Below are positions 46,722-57,900 of a DNA stretch of 58,202 nucleotides, in pieces. The position numbers and the translations under genes are program-made. The notes under the pieces are model-generated. The model worked only from the letters and a program-made list of their open reading frames with translations. It made no database searches and was not told the DNA's origin. The DNA lies in assembly GCA_944326815.1 (NCBI GenBank), contig CALVFI010000022.1:1-58202 (forward strand), read 5' to 3'. Source of the DNA: an uncultured Rikenellaceae bacterium (GTDB lineage: Bacteria > Bacteroidota > Bacteroidia > Bacteroidales > Rikenellaceae). Positions within the stretch are counted from its first letter, which is position 1. Each line of letters starts with the position of its first letter.

Positions 46722-48107
46722 ATGTCTTCTAAGCAGAAAACCTTAAATGCTCCTATAACATTCAAAGGAAAAGGCCTTCATACGGGACTGAACGTAACGA
46801 TGACCGTTTTGCCTGCAGAGCCTGATCACGGTATCGTTTTTAAGAGAACGGATGCCGGGGATGCTTTAGTACCTGCCTTGTCGGAATATGTGACCGATAC
46901 TTCGCGGGGTACGACTATTGAGAAAGATGGCGTGAAGATCAGTACGATCGAACATGTGATGGCAGCTTTGTGGGGCAGTGGCGTGGATAATGCTTTGATC
47001 GAGATCAATGCTCCTGAGACGCCGATACTTGATGGCTCAGCCAAGGAATATGTGAAGAAAATTGCGGAGGTGGGGCTGTGTGAACAGGAGGCAGAGGTTA
47101 AGTATTACGAAATACCGGAGAAGACCACGTTCTCTATTCCGGAAAAGGGAGTGCAGATCGATATCTATCCGGACGATCAATTCAGTGTGTCGGTTCAGAT
47201 TGACTATAATTCGAAGGTGTTGGGCAATCAATATGCTTCGTATACTCCGGCCGATGACTTTGCGAAGGCGATTGCTCCTTGCCGGACGTTCGTTTTTCTG
47301 CATGAACTGGAGCCGCTTTTGAATCTGAATCTGATTAAGGGCGGGGATCTGGACAATGCGATTGTTGTGGTTGAGAATCCCGTTTCGGAACAGGAGATCG
47401 AACGGTTGTCGAAGATTTTTGACAAGAAGGATATCCGTGTGACGAAAGGCTATCTGAACAATCTTGAATTGCGCTATGTGAATGAACCTGCGCGGCATAA
47501 GTTGCTCGACATTATGGGCGATTTTGCGCTGTTGGGTATCCGTTTGAAAGGTCGGGTGTTTGCTACGCGCCCGGGACACTTTGCTAATACGGAGACGATA
47601 AAGCTCCTCAAAAAGAATATGAAGAAAGATGTCCATAAACCGCATTTTAAATATGATCCTACGCAGACACCGGTTTATGATATCAATCAAATCCGGGGGG
47701 TGTTGCCTCATCGTCCGCCATTCCTGTTGGTCGATCGGATTATCCATATCGATTCGGAAAGTGTCGCCGGTATCAAGAATGTAACAATGAACGAACCTTT
47801 CTTCGTAGGGCATTTCCCCTCTGAGCCGGTCATGCCGGGGGTGTTGATCGTGGAGGCGATGGCTCAATGTGGCGGTATCCTGGCGTTGCATAATGTGACG
47901 GATCCGGAGAATTACTCCACCTATTTCATGAAGATAGATGGCGTGAAATTTAAACGCAAAGTCGTTCCGGGCGATACACTCCAATTCGAGTTGAGGCTTC
48001 TGGAGCCGATTCGTCGCGGTATTGTGCTAATGGAGGCGCGGGCATATGTGGCTGGACAACTTGCAACGGAGGCTGTGCTGATGGCCCAGGTGGCTAAAAA
48101 TAAATAA
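46722..48107 (+). CDS. lpxC-fabZ: Bifunctional LpxC-FabZ (lipid A deacetylase / hydroxyacyl-ACP dehydratase)
   Basis: The 461-aa protein fuses two enzymes. Residues about 1-305 are LpxC, the zinc deacetylase that commits UDP-3-O-acyl-GlcNAc to lipid A, with H78 of the zinc motif STIEHVMAALWG. Residues about 320-461 are FabZ, the dehydratase of fatty acid elongation, with LPHRPPFLLVDRI and the catalytic His in GHFPSEPVMPGVL. The fusion is typical of Bacteroidota and places the two enzymes that compete for the hydroxyacyl pool under one promoter. lpxA follows by 38 nt. Confidence 0.97.
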   Translation: MSSKQKTLNAPITFKGKGLHTGLNVTMTVLPAEPDHGIVFKRTDAGDALVPALSEYVTDTSRGTTIEKDGVKISTIEHVMAALWGSGVDNALIEINAPETPILDGSAKEYVKKIAEVGLCEQEAEVKYYEIPEKTTFSIPEKGVQIDIYPDDQFSVSVQIDYNSKVLGNQYASYTPADDFAKAIAPCRTFVFLHELEPLLNLNLIKGGDLDNAIVVVENPVSEQEIERLSKIFDKKDIRVTKGYLNNLELRYVNEPARHKLLDIMGDFALLGIRLKGRVFATRPGHFANTETIKLLKKNMKKDVHKPHFKYDPTQTPVYDINQIRGVLPHRPPFLLVDRIIHIDSESVAGIKNVTMNEPFFVGHFPSEPVMPGVLIVEAMAQCGGILALHNVTDPENYSTYFMKIDGVKFKRKVVPGDTLQFELRLLEPIRRGIVLMEARAYVAGQLATEAVLMAQVAKNK

Positions 48108-48145
48108 CAACCGGAGACTACCAATCCAAAATAATATAATATTAT

Positions 48146-48949
48146 ATGATAAGCCAATTAGCCTATATTCATCCGGATGCCAAACTGGGCAAGGATGTTA
48201 CCGTCGAGCCTTTCGCTTATATTGCAGGCGATGTTGTGATTGGTGACGGATGTTGGATCGGTCCCAATGTAGTGATTCTCGACGGGGCGCGCATCGGTAA
48301 GAACTGTAAAATACATAATGCAGCTACGATTGCCGGAGTTCCGCAGGATCTGAAATTCAAGGGAGAGTATACTACTGCGGAAATCGGAGATAATAATACG
48401 ATTCGAGAATGTGCTACGATCAATCGCGGTACGGCAGCCCGAGGCAAGACAGTGATCGGAAACAACAACCTCATTATGGCCTATGTGCATGTGGGGCATG
48501 ATTGTGTAGTGGGGAATAATTGCGTATTGGTGAATCGTGTCTCTTTGGCCGGAGAGGTTGAAATAGACGATTGGGCTATCCTTGGCGGTCATACGGCGGT
48601 GCATCAGTTCTCCCGTATCGGGGCTCATGCCATGTTGAGCGGAGGCTCGCTGGTGAGCAAAGATGTACCTCCTTTTGTAAAAGCAGCGCATTTTCCGCTT
48701 TCGTTCGTCGGAGCCAATTTTATCGGTTTGCGTCGTCGTGGTTTTACTACTGAGAAGATCAATGAGATACAGGATATTTTCCGGATATTGTTCCAGAGCG
48801 GTTTCGGATATACGAAAGGCTGCGATATGGTAATGGCAGAGATTCCCCAGAGCGAAGAGCGTGATATGATTGTGAATTTCATCCGGGAGTCGAAACGAGG
48901 TATCCTCAAACCGTATAATAGCATGAAAGCAGGGGACGAGGTCGAATAG
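48146..48949 (+). CDS. lpxA: UDP-N-acetylglucosamine acyltransferase LpxA
   Basis: The 267-aa trimeric enzyme adds the first hydroxyacyl chain to UDP-GlcNAc, the first step of lipid A synthesis. It has a left-handed beta-helix of hexapeptide repeats, the catalytic H118 in AYVHVGHDC, and a helical C-terminal domain (KINEIQDIFRILFQ). It follows lpxC-fabZ in the same operon. Confidence 0.97.
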   Translation: MISQLAYIHPDAKLGKDVTVEPFAYIAGDVVIGDGCWIGPNVVILDGARIGKNCKIHNAATIAGVPQDLKFKGEYTTAEIGDNNTIRECATINRGTAARGKTVIGNNNLIMAYVHVGHDCVVGNNCVLVNRVSLAGEVEIDDWAILGGHTAVHQFSRIGAHAMLSGGSLVSKDVPPFVKAAHFPLSFVGANFIGLRRRGFTTEKINEIQDIFRILFQSGFGYTKGCDMVMAEIPQSEERDMIVNFIRESKRGILKPYNSMKAGDEVE

Positions 48950-49006
48950 TCCGTGCCCGAAGTGATAAAAAAGTGCAGATATAGCTGTTTTTTCTGAAAA
49001 AATTGT

Positions 49007-49083
49007 TATATTTGTGCGGTAAACGAGAGTGATAGGGGACGAGAGTCCCCTATTTCCGTAGAAAAAAACCGTCTGTACGAGCT
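49007..49083 (+). promoter_or_regulatory. Promoter and structured leader of rimP-nusA-infB
   Basis: TATATTTG at 49007-49014 gives a leader of about 65 nt before the rimP ATG. The leader contains a 9-bp perfect hairpin (49032-49040 with 49045-49053) with a GAGA tetraloop. It is not followed by a U tract, so it is not a terminator; a regulatory or stabilising role is possible. Confidence 0.6.
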
Positions 49084-49551
49084 ATGATGGATGTGCGAAA
49101 AATACGAGATGTAGCGGAAAAGATTCTGGATAACAGTGAATTGTTTGTTGTCGATGTGAAGTGCAATTTGGCCAACGAAGTGGAGGTGCTGATCGATAGC
49201 GACTCTTCGGTGTCGATCGACGCATGTGTGTCGCTGAATCGAGCTATCGAAGAACAGTTCGACCGTGAGGAGGAAGATTTCCAGCTCACGGTAGCTTCGG
49301 CAGGCATCGGGCAGCCACTGCGGGTTTTCCGTCAGTATAAAAAGTTGATAGGAAGTCCTGTGGAGGTGTTGCTCTGTAACGGAACAAAGATTATCGCAGA
49401 ACTTCGTGATGCTACGCCGGAGAGCATAACTCTTGCCTATACTGAGAAAGTGGCTGTGGAGGGGAAAAAGAGAAAAGAGACGGTCGAGGTGGTGAAGACC
49501 TATCTGCTGACGGAGGTGAAAAGCACCAAAGAATACCTGGATTTCAAATAA
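49084..49551 (+). CDS. rimP: Ribosome maturation factor RimP
   Basis: The 155-aa protein assists 30S subunit assembly. It has the two-domain RimP layout: an alpha/beta domain with FVVDVKCNLANEVEVLIDSD and DREEEDFQLTVASAGIGQPL, then a C-terminal SH3-like barrel (VEVLLCNGTKIIAELRDATP). A second ATG at 49087 is equally possible. It starts the classic rimP-nusA-infB operon; nusA follows after 35 nt. Confidence 0.93.
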   Translation: MMDVRKIRDVAEKILDNSELFVVDVKCNLANEVEVLIDSDSSVSIDACVSLNRAIEEQFDREEEDFQLTVASAGIGQPLRVFRQYKKLIGSPVEVLLCNGTKIIAELRDATPESITLAYTEKVAVEGKKRKETVEVVKTYLLTEVKSTKEYLDFK

Positions 49552-49586
49552 GTAAAATCATATAAAAACAGCAAAGCATTAATTTT

Positions 49587-50816
49587 ATGGACAATCTGAA
49601 TCTGATCAATACGTTCGCCGAGTTCAAGGAGCTGAAGAATATTGATAAAAGCACGATGGTCGGCGTGTTGGAGGATGTTTTTCGTCATCTGCTGATTAAG
49701 ACTTATGAGACGGATGAGAATTTCGACGTAATTATCAATCCGGAGAAGGGCGACCTTGAGATCTGGCGAAACCGTACGATTGTGGAGGACGGTCAGGTGG
49801 AGAACCCCAATCAGCAGATATCACTCAGCGATGCCCGCAAACTCGATGCTACGTATGAAGTGGGAGAGGAGGTTGCTGACGAGATTAAGCTCGAATCGTT
49901 CGGCCGTCGTGCCGTACTTTCGCTTCGTCAGAACCTGGCCTCGCGGATTCTTGATCTGGAGAAAGCCAGCCTGTATGAGAAGTACAGCGAGAAGGTGGGT
50001 GAGATTATCACGGGCGAGGTATATCAGGTTTGGAAGAAAGAGGTGCTCGTGCTTGATGATGAGGACAACGAATTGGTGCTGCCCAAGAGTGAGCAGATTC
50101 CGAGCGATTTCTTCCGTAAGGGCGATACGATCCGAGCCATCGTTTCCAAAGTCGAGATGCGAAACAATACGCCGATGATTATCCTTTCGCGTACGGCTCC
50201 GGAATTTCTCGAGCGGCTCTTCGAATTGGAGGTGCCGGAGATTTTCGATGGACTGATCACAATCAAGAAGATTGTCCGCATTCCCGGAGAACGAGCCAAG
50301 GTGGCTGTTGAGTCGTATGATGAGCGGATTGACCCGGTGGGAGCATGTGTCGGTATGAAAGGGTCGCGCATCTATTCGATTGTCAAAGAACTCAAGAATG
50401 AGAATATTGACGTGGTGAACTGGACAAACAATACCCAGTTGTTGATTCAGCGCGCTCTGAATCCGGCAAAGATTTCGTCGATTCATCTGGATGAGGAGAA
50501 AAAAACAGCAGCCGTTTATCTCAAACCGAGCGAGGTGTCGTTGGCAATCGGGAAAGGCGGTCTGAACATTCGGTTGGCCAGCATGCTTACCGGTTACGAC
50601 ATCGATGTGTATCGTGAAGTTGAGGAGGAGGATGTGGCGTTGGATGAGTTCTCGGACGAGATCGACCAATGGATTATCGATGCTCTCAAGGGAATCGGTT
50701 GCGATACGGCCAAGAGCGTGCTCGAATTGCCGCTTGACGAGCTGGCGAAACGAACAGACCTGGAGGAGGAGACCGTCAAAGAGGTGGTTGCCATTCTTAA
50801 GTCGGAATTTGAATAG
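49587..50816 (+). CDS. nusA: Transcription elongation/termination factor NusA
   Basis: The 409-aa protein binds RNA polymerase and nascent RNA to modulate pausing, termination and antitermination. In order it has an N-terminal polymerase-binding domain, an S1 domain (about 135-195), and two KH domains (GACVGMKGSRIYSIVKEL and SLAIGKGGLNIRLASMLTG). A short acidic C-terminal region (LELPLDELAKRTDLEEETV) follows. A hairpin with a short T tract lies between nusA and infB. Confidence 0.96.
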   Translation: MDNLNLINTFAEFKELKNIDKSTMVGVLEDVFRHLLIKTYETDENFDVIINPEKGDLEIWRNRTIVEDGQVENPNQQISLSDARKLDATYEVGEEVADEIKLESFGRRAVLSLRQNLASRILDLEKASLYEKYSEKVGEIITGEVYQVWKKEVLVLDDEDNELVLPKSEQIPSDFFRKGDTIRAIVSKVEMRNNTPMIILSRTAPEFLERLFELEVPEIFDGLITIKKIVRIPGERAKVAVESYDERIDPVGACVGMKGSRIYSIVKELKNENIDVVNWTNNTQLLIQRALNPAKISSIHLDEEKKTAAVYLKPSEVSLAIGKGGLNIRLASMLTGYDIDVYREVEEEDVALDEFSDEIDQWIIDALKGIGCDTAKSVLELPLDELAKRTDLEEETVKEVVAILKSEFE

Positions 50817-50827
50817 CCCCTGTGTGT

Positions 50828-50858
50828 CCGGGAGGGTTGCCGCCTGTCCCGGGATTTT
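50828..50858 (+). terminator. Weak terminator or attenuator between nusA and infB
   Basis: A 6-bp GC stem (50828-50833 with 50847-50852) is followed by ATTTTG. It is weaker than other terminators in the window, and infB has no obvious new promoter, so partial readthrough is likely. Confidence 0.4.
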
Positions 50859-50928
50859 GTAAGCCGGGATGAATAGGCTTTGGATGAGATAGAAGAGAAT
50901 ATTTAGTAATGCCGTAAAACAAGATTAT

Positions 50929-53745
50929 ATGTCAAATGCAAGAAGACTCAGACTCCATCAGGTTGCACGAGAGTTTAAGGTAGGACAGACTACCATCATC
51001 GACTTTCTGAATAAAAAGGGTATTCAAGTGGAGAATTCTCCCAGCTCTTTTATTGAGCCTGACGTCTATGCCGTTCTCGATAAAGAGTTCGGTGGAAATA
51101 AGACCGACGAACGGGTGAACATTCGGGAGCGAATCAACCTGAAACAGGAGTCGATTTCGCTGAATGACCTGAAGGATGGGGGGAACAAAAGTGCCGAATC
51201 CGAATATAAAAAAGAGGAGGTGGTGATTAAAAGTGGTGTGATTAGTGTCAAGGATGAGGTAGCTGCGATGAGTACCCCGAAGATTCTCGGAAAGATCGAC
51301 TTGTCGGGGAATAAGCCTCAACCGGTTAAATCCGCCGTATCGGCTCCTCGCGAGATGGAGAAAGAGACTCCGAAGCCTGTGGCGCAACCGACAGTTGCCC
51401 CGGAGGTTAAAAAAGAGCCGACGGTGGAGCCATATTCAGCCCCTGTTGCTGAACCTGTTCGGGTGGCGGAGCCTGTGTCAATCCAGGCTTCTGAAGAGAA
51501 GAAGCAGGAGCCGGTTTCTACGACGGAATCGACGGTGCCGTCTGAGCCGGTTATGCAGAGCCAGACATATGATGAGCGAATGGCTGCCGATCACAATAAT
51601 GTCTTCCGGCCGTCCGAGACCAATCTTACCGGGCCTAAGGTGCTTGGCAAGATCGACGTGGGATCGTTCGAGAAGAAAAAGGGCGATCACAACAGACGAG
51701 AAAAACGGAAACGCATCACCAAGGATAAGGTGGATGTGACGAAACAGCAGGCTCCCGTGCAGAAACAGCAGGGCGGAGGCAAGTCGAACTTCGGCGGTCA
51801 GCGGGACAAAAAGGGGAATAAGGCTCCAAAACCCGTTTTGCGTCCGGAGGTGAGCGATGAGGATGTACAGAAGCAGATTAAAGATACATTGGCACGTCTG
51901 ACGGCTAAAGGCGGAAAGAGCAAAAGTGCCAAATATCGTAGAGATAAGCGCGAGGCTGTTTCCGCCAAGATGAGCGAGGAGATGGAACGCGCGGAACAGG
52001 AGAAGAGTACGCTGAAGGTGACGGAGTTTGTGACCGTGAGTGAACTGGCTACGATGATGAATGTCGGAGTGACCGAGGTGATCACGGCTTGTATGAATCT
52101 CGGTCTTATGGTGTCGATCAACCAGCGTTTGGATGCGGAGGCCCTCGTGGTCGTAGCTGAAGAGTTCGGATTTAAGGTGGAATTCGTTTCAGTAGAGATT
52201 CAGGAGGCCATCGAAGAGGTGGCCGACAAGGAGGAAGATTTGGTTCCGCGGCCTCCGATTGTGACGGTGATGGGACACGTAGACCATGGTAAGACGTCGC
52301 TGCTCGACAATATCCGCAAGACCAATGTGATTGCGGGAGAGGCCGGTGGTATTACGCAGCATATAGGTGCCTATAGCGTGGATCTGAACGGCCGGAAGAT
52401 CACCTTCCTCGATACTCCTGGACACGAAGCGTTTACGGCTATGCGTGCTCGTGGTGCCAAGGTGACGGACGTGGCAATCATCATTGTGGCCGCTGACGAC
52501 AATGTGATGCCGCAAACGGTGGAGGCAATCAACCACGCTACGGCAGCAGGTGTGCCTATGGTGTTTGCCATCAATAAGATCGATAAGGAGGGCGCTAATC
52601 CGGATCATATCAAGGAGCAGCTTGCCAATATGAATTATCTGGTCGAGGACTGGGGCGGCAAGTATCAGTCGCAGGAGATTTCGGCCAAGAAGGGATTGAA
52701 TCTCGACAAGTTGCTCGAGAAGGTGCTGCTCGAGGCCGAATTTCTTGACTTGAAAGCCAATCCGAATCGGAAGGCGACGGGGGCGGTCATCGAATCGTCG
52801 CTCGATAAGGGACGCGGATATGTGGCAACGGTGCTCGTACAGAATGGAACCCTTCATGTTGGAGATGTGATACTTTCGGGTATCCATTCGGGACGTGTGA
52901 AAGCCATGTTCAATGAATATGGACAGAAGGTGGAGGCAGCGCCTCCTTCCACGCCGGTATTGGTGCTTGGTCTGAACGGAGCACCGCAGGCCGGAGATAC
53001 GTTCAATGTGATGGATGACGATAAGAGCGCCCGTGAGATTGCCAATAAGCGCGAACAGTTGCAACGTATGCAAGGATTGCGTACGCAGAAACATGTAACC
53101 CTTGACGAGATTGGCCGCCGTATTGCGATTGGAAACTTTAAAGAGCTTAATATCATCGTTAAGGGTGATGTGGATGGTTCGGTTGAGGCTATGGCCGACT
53201 CTCTGATTAAACTCTCGAAAGAAGAGGTGCAGGTGAATGTGATTCACAAAGCGGTCGGACAGATTTCCGAGTCGGATGTACTGCTTGCTGCGGCCTCCAA
53301 TGCCATCATTGTCGGTTTCCAGGTACGGCCTTCTGTCAGCGCCCGTAAACTGGCCGAGAAGGAGGAGATCGAGATACGTCTCTATTCGATTATCTACGAT
53401 GCGATCAACGATATTAAAGATGCAATTGAAGGTATGTTGGCTCCGGTTACGAAGGAGGAGATCGTATGTTCGGTAGAGGTGCTCGAGGTGTTCAAGATCA
53501 GCAAGGTAGGCGCTGTTGCCGGATGTATTGTCCGGGAAGGTAAGATCACTCGTAACACCGCAATCCGTGTGATTCGTGACGGTATCGTGGTGTATACCGG
53601 GAAACTCGGCTCCCTGAAGCGTTTCAAAGACGATGTGAAAGAGGTAACCTCCGGTATGGAGTGTGGCCTGAATATCGAGAATTATAATGATATCAAGGTC
53701 GGAGATATGGTCGAAGGTTACGAGGTGGTCGAGGTGAAACGATAG
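50929..53745 (+). CDS. infB: Translation initiation factor IF-2
   Basis: The 938-aa GTPase brings initiator tRNA to the 30S subunit and promotes subunit joining. The N-terminal region has an IF2 helical domain ([20 protein letters not shown]), a long Pro/Glu/Lys-rich low-complexity linker (about 120-340) and a second N-terminal helix bundle. The G domain begins at about 445 with [17 protein letters not shown] and NKID motifs, followed by the beta-barrel and tRNA-binding C domains. Length is near that of other Bacteroidota IF-2. Confidence 0.97.
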   Translation: MSNARRLRLHQVAREFKVGQTTIIDFLNKKGIQVENSPSSFIEPDVYAVLDKEFGGNKTDERVNIRERINLKQESISLNDLKDGGNKSAESEYKKEEVVIKSGVISVKDEVAAMSTPKILGKIDLSGNKPQPVKSAVSAPREMEKETPKPVAQPTVAPEVKKEPTVEPYSAPVAEPVRVAEPVSIQASEEKKQEPVSTTESTVPSEPVMQSQTYDERMAADHNNVFRPSETNLTGPKVLGKIDVGSFEKKKGDHNRREKRKRITKDKVDVTKQQAPVQKQQGGGKSNFGGQRDKKGNKAPKPVLRPEVSDEDVQKQIKDTLARLTAKGGKSKSAKYRRDKREAVSAKMSEEMERAEQEKSTLKVTEFVTVSELATMMNVGVTEVITACMNLGLMVSINQRLDAEALVVVAEEFGFKVEFVSVEIQEAIEEVADKEEDLVPRPPIVTVMGHVDHGKTSLLDNIRKTNVIAGEAGGITQHIGAYSVDLNGRKITFLDTPGHEAFTAMRARGAKVTDVAIIIVAADDNVMPQTVEAINHATAAGVPMVFAINKIDKEGANPDHIKEQLANMNYLVEDWGGKYQSQEISAKKGLNLDKLLEKVLLEAEFLDLKANPNRKATGAVIESSLDKGRGYVATVLVQNGTLHVGDVILSGIHSGRVKAMFNEYGQKVEAAPPSTPVLVLGLNGAPQAGDTFNVMDDDKSAREIANKREQLQRMQGLRTQKHVTLDEIGRRIAIGNFKELNIIVKGDVDGSVEAMADSLIKLSKEEVQVNVIHKAVGQISESDVLLAAASNAIIVGFQVRPSVSARKLAEKEEIEIRLYSIIYDAINDIKDAIEGMLAPVTKEEIVCSVEVLEVFKISKVGAVAGCIVREGKITRNTAIRVIRDGIVVYTGKLGSLKRFKDDVKEVTSGMECGLNIENYNDIKVGDMVEGYEVVEVKR

Positions 53746-53773
53746 AACAATCTTGTGATCGATCGCTAATGAG

Positions 53774-53815
53774 AAAAGGGTTGCAGACTACTGAGGACTG
53801 CAACCCTTTTTCTTT
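53774..53815 (+). terminator. Terminator of the rimP-nusA-infB operon
   Basis: Perfect 13-bp arms (53774-53786 and 53798-53810) with an 11-nt loop and a T-rich tail follow the infB stop by about 30 nt. The tsaD gene ends at 53850 on the other strand and may use it too. Confidence 0.88.
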
Positions 53816-53849
53816 TATCAAGCCGAAGGGGACTGCTATATGAATCTGC

Positions 53850-54902
53850 CTACTCTTTCTCGTGGTGTTGGGAAGGCAACTCCATCTCTTCCAGTCTGGC
53901 AACAGGTGCAACGTCGAGCGTAGAGAATTGGTTGTTCATGTAACGGTGGTATCCCGTCATGGCGATCATGGCAGCATTGTCCGTCGTGAATTTAAATTCC
54001 GGGAGGAATGTCCTCCATCCGCGTTTTTTCCCTTCGGAAACGATACCTTTTCGCAGCCCTGAATTGGCCGATACGCCTCCTGCGATGGCAATGTCCTTGA
54101 TTTTGTACTCCTTGGCTGCTTTAATCAGTTTATTCAACAGAATCTCTACAATCGTATATTGCAACGAGGCGCAGAGATCGGCCTTGTTCTTTTCGATGAA
54201 TTCCGGGTCTTGAGCCATTTCGTCCCGCAAGAAGTAGAGAAACGAGGTTTTCAACCCACTAAAACTGTAATCGAAATCGTCTACCGAGGGCTTTGCGAAT
54301 TTGAACCGTTTCGGATCACCCTCCTGAGCCAGTTTGTCGATTACCGGCCCTCCCGGATAGGGAAGCCCCATGACTTTGGCGCACTTATCGAATGCCTCGC
54401 CTGCGGCATCGTCGATCGTTGTGCCGATGATTTCCATGTCGAGGTAGTCTCTTACCAATACGATCTGGGTGTGCCCTCCGGAGACGAGCAGGCAGAGAAA
54501 TGGAAACGCTGGGTGGGGCAACTGGCGGTCGGGCAGGTCGATAAAATGCGACAGAATGTGCCCTTGTAGATGATTTACCTCCACCATCGGAATATCCTTG
54601 GCGATGGCAAGGCCTTTGGTGAAAGATACCCCCACCAGCAGCGAACCTAGCAACCCCGGTCCTCGTGTGAATGCAATGGCATCCACGTCGTCGATAGTGA
54701 TCCCGGCCTCTTTGAGAGCCGTGTCCACTACGGGGATGATGTTTTGCTGATGCGCCCGCGATGCGAGTTCGGGAATTACCCCTCCATATTTGACGTGAAC
54801 CTGCTGACTGGCAATGACATTCGACAATAATACATTGTTGCGCAGAACGGCGGCCGACGTATCGTCGCAAGAAGACTCGATTCCCAATATAGTAATATCC
54901 AT
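53850..54902 (-). CDS. tsaD: tRNA threonylcarbamoyladenosine synthase subunit TsaD
   Basis: The 350-aa ASKHA-fold protein transfers threonylcarbamoyl to A37 of ANN-decoding tRNAs, with TsaB, TsaE and TsaC. Family signatures are LGIESSCDDTSAAVL (start), ASRAHQQNIIPVVD, the metal-binding HxxxH of VNHLQGHILSHF, LVSGGHTQIVLV and AIAGGVSANSGLR. The ATG at 54902 matches the usual N terminus; an upstream in-frame Met at 54956 adds a poorly conserved extension. It is divergent from the tamB-like gene. Confidence 0.97.
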   Translation of the reverse strand: MDITILGIESSCDDTSAAVLRNNVLLSNVIASQQVHVKYGGVIPELASRAHQQNIIPVVDTALKEAGITIDDVDAIAFTRGPGLLGSLLVGVSFTKGLAIAKDIPMVEVNHLQGHILSHFIDLPDRQLPHPAFPFLCLLVSGGHTQIVLVRDYLDMEIIGTTIDDAAGEAFDKCAKVMGLPYPGGPVIDKLAQEGDPKRFKFAKPSVDDFDYSFSGLKTSFLYFLRDEMAQDPEFIEKNKADLCASLQYTIVEILLNKLIKAAKEYKIKDIAIAGGVSANSGLRKGIVSEGKKRGWRTFLPEFKFTTDNAAMIAMTGYHRYMNNQFSTLDVAPVARLEEMELPSQHHEKE

Positions 54903-54931
54903 CAGGCTATTTATTATTTGACTTTTATTCG

Positions 54932-54939
54932 TAAATTTG
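54932..54939 (+). promoter_or_regulatory. Likely -7 box of the tamB-like gene
   Basis: TAAATTTG lies 22 nt before the GTG start at 54962. No upstream TTTG was found at the ideal spacing. Confidence 0.45.
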
Positions 54940-54961
54940 TTGCTTATATGAAGCATATTCT

Positions 54962-57900
54962 GTGGGCAAAGTTATAAAAATATTGGTTTCGTGCGTCTCT
55001 GCGGTGATATTAGCCATCATAATATTGCCGCTTGTAGTGACGCTGTTGCTCCATTTGCCTCCTGTACAGAATTATTTGGCCCGGAAAGCGACTGATATGA
55101 TCAGTCGTAAATTAGAAACTCGGGTTTCTATCGACCGGATTCACATGAAACTCTTTACCGGTCTTTCCGTCGACGGTTTTTATGTGGAGGACTATCGACA
55201 GGATACGTTGCTGTATGTGAACCGGATTGAGGTGGATGTCCTTCGTCGGGGCATTTTTCAAGGCAATCTTGCCCTGGGGGACGTGAAGGTTTCGGGCGTG
55301 CGTTTTTTTATGGAACAGACTCCGGAAGGGATATCCAACCTGAAACAGATTCTCCTGAAATTGAAAAGAGACCGTAAAAAGGAGCGTAAGGGAAATTTTC
55401 GGCTTACTGCCTCCTCGGTCAGTGTACGGGATATGGCTTTCAAATTCCGTAAGAATCAGTATATTCCCAGGGAATACGGGGTGAATTTTACGGATGTCGA
55501 TGTGCCTGAGTTGAATGTGGAGACGGAGAATCTTTCCGTGGTGGGGGATAGTATCTCGATGCGCATACGCGATATTTCACTCAACGAGAAGAGCGGATTT
55601 GCCGTGAATGCCTTGGCTTGTCGTACATTTTCGGTTTCTGGCAGCGGTCTTAGGTTTGATCGGCTGCATGTCCGGCTGCCCGACTCGGAGTTGAATATGG
55701 ACTATTTCCGGATGTTGTACGCAGATTGGAAAATGCAGGATTTCTTGCGCACCGTGCGTATGAAAGCCCGAATCTCCCGTTCGAAGGTGAGTTTTCAGTC
55801 GATTGCCTATTTTGCTCCCCGACAGCGGACATGGTTTACCTCTTTCGAGGAGGTGGAAGCCACGGTCAACGGTCCCATTGCGGATATGTCGGGTGAAATT
55901 CTCCATGCTCGTGTGGGCGATACGGAGGTCGCCCTGAAATATACCATGACCGGTATTCCGGATATAGAAAATACCCGTTTCGATTTCCAAGTCGACAATC
56001 TTGAGACCGATGCCGATGATATCAAGGCATTGGTCGCCGACATTACCCATCGTTCGATGGAGGAACCGCTGATGGAGAAGTTGAGGAACCTGGGCAAGAT
56101 ACGGCTTTCCGGACATTTCGATGGCCTATTGGCTCGTTTTACTGCTAATGCTGCGTTGAAAACTGCAGAGGGAGATGCACGGATGAATCTGCGGTTCGTG
56201 CCGAAAGGTCGGGCGCAAACCGCTTTTACAGGGAGTGTTAATGTGCAGGAGCTCAATCTGGGCCGGTTGTTCGGGGAGCCGAATCTGGGTCGGTTCTCTG
56301 CAGCGGCGGAGGTGACGGGGGCTTTTGCCGGTAACGACCTTACGGCCGATACGGATGCCCGGCTGAGCCGTGTGGATTATAACGGTTATTCGTATGGCGA
56401 CATTGCCATGCAGGGGCGATTCAGCAATCGTCAGTTCCGAGGAGATATCCATTCGGCCGATCCGAATCTTTCGTTCGACTTTACGGGTATGATTGATCTG
56501 AACGATTCGGTTCCTCATTATGATTTTGATATGCAACTCCATCGGGCAGATCTGCACAGGTTGAATTTCAATCGACGTGATAGCATCTCCCTTGTAAAAT
56601 GCAATGTTGCGGCTTGTGTCAGCGGTTCGACATTCGACAATATGAATGGGGAGGTTGTTGTCAGTGATCTGCTTTATGTGAATCAACTTGATTCTGTGCG
56701 TACCGGTGAAATCCGATTGTTAGGCGAAAATAGTGATCAGAGCAAATACCTGGCGATGAAATCTTCTTTTGCTGATGCAGAATTTCGTAGCCGTATGAGT
56801 TATGCACGTCTTGCTGCCTACTTCGAGGATGTGTTATGGTCCTATTTGCCGACTTTATCGGCTCGAGAACATCTCAGTCTGCCGAAACAGGAGGTTGTGG
56901 GTGATGCGAACAACTATTCACTGCTCAAAGTCGATGTGAAGCAGGCCAATAATGTGGCAGGGATATTTGTACCGGGGATGATCGTTGCATCCGGTACACA
57001 GTTTTCGTTTCTGTTTAATCCGAATATTGAGAAATTCACCCTTTCACTTACTTCGGATTACATCGAGCATGACAACTTTTTTGTTTCGAACTTGGAGATG
57101 AATAGTCGGAATCAGTCAGACTCTATTTCGCTATTTGTTCGAGCCGACGATATTTATACATCCGGATTCTATATGCCCGATTTTTCGGTGATTGGCGGTG
57201 CCCGGGAAAATCGCATCAATGTTTCAGCCCGATTCCGTGATAAACAGAATGGTGCCGGAGCCTTATTGGGCGCTACGGCTACGCTTGGCCATAATCCGGA
57301 AGGATTGCCCCAGATAAGTTTGCGTCTCAGCCCTTCGTATTTTACCGATGGGCGGCAAACATGGAATATCTATACACGGGGTATTGTGATGGATTCCGTG
57401 CGTACAGAGGTGCACGATCTTACGGTGTTGAGCGCTGGCCAGCGTTTGGGTGTGGATGGAGTCGCTTCCCGAAGCCGTGCGGATACACTCCATGTCTCTT
57501 TATCCAATTTCGATATAGCTCCTTTGACGCAGTTCATGTCGCGGATGGGATACCAAGTGTCCGGGGTGACCAATGGCCATGCAGATCTGATTTCGGCTCG
57601 TTCCAGAGGCGTGTTGAATGCCCGGATCCGGTTCGATAGTGTTCGGATCAACGATGTGATGGTCCCGCCTGCTTTGTTTGAGAGTTCCTGGGATTTTGCA
57701 CGTGAGCGAGCTCGGTTTGCGCTTTCCAGCCGGGAATCGCGTGATACGGTCGTGTTGGGATATTATCGGCCAACGGATGGGCGTTATTTGGTGGATGCCG
57801 ATTTCAAGAACCTCGATCTTGCACTGCTCGATCCTCTCCTGGATGGAGTTGTTAGTCATACGCAGGGTGGTTGCGAAGTCTCTCTGCAGGTCACCGGAGC

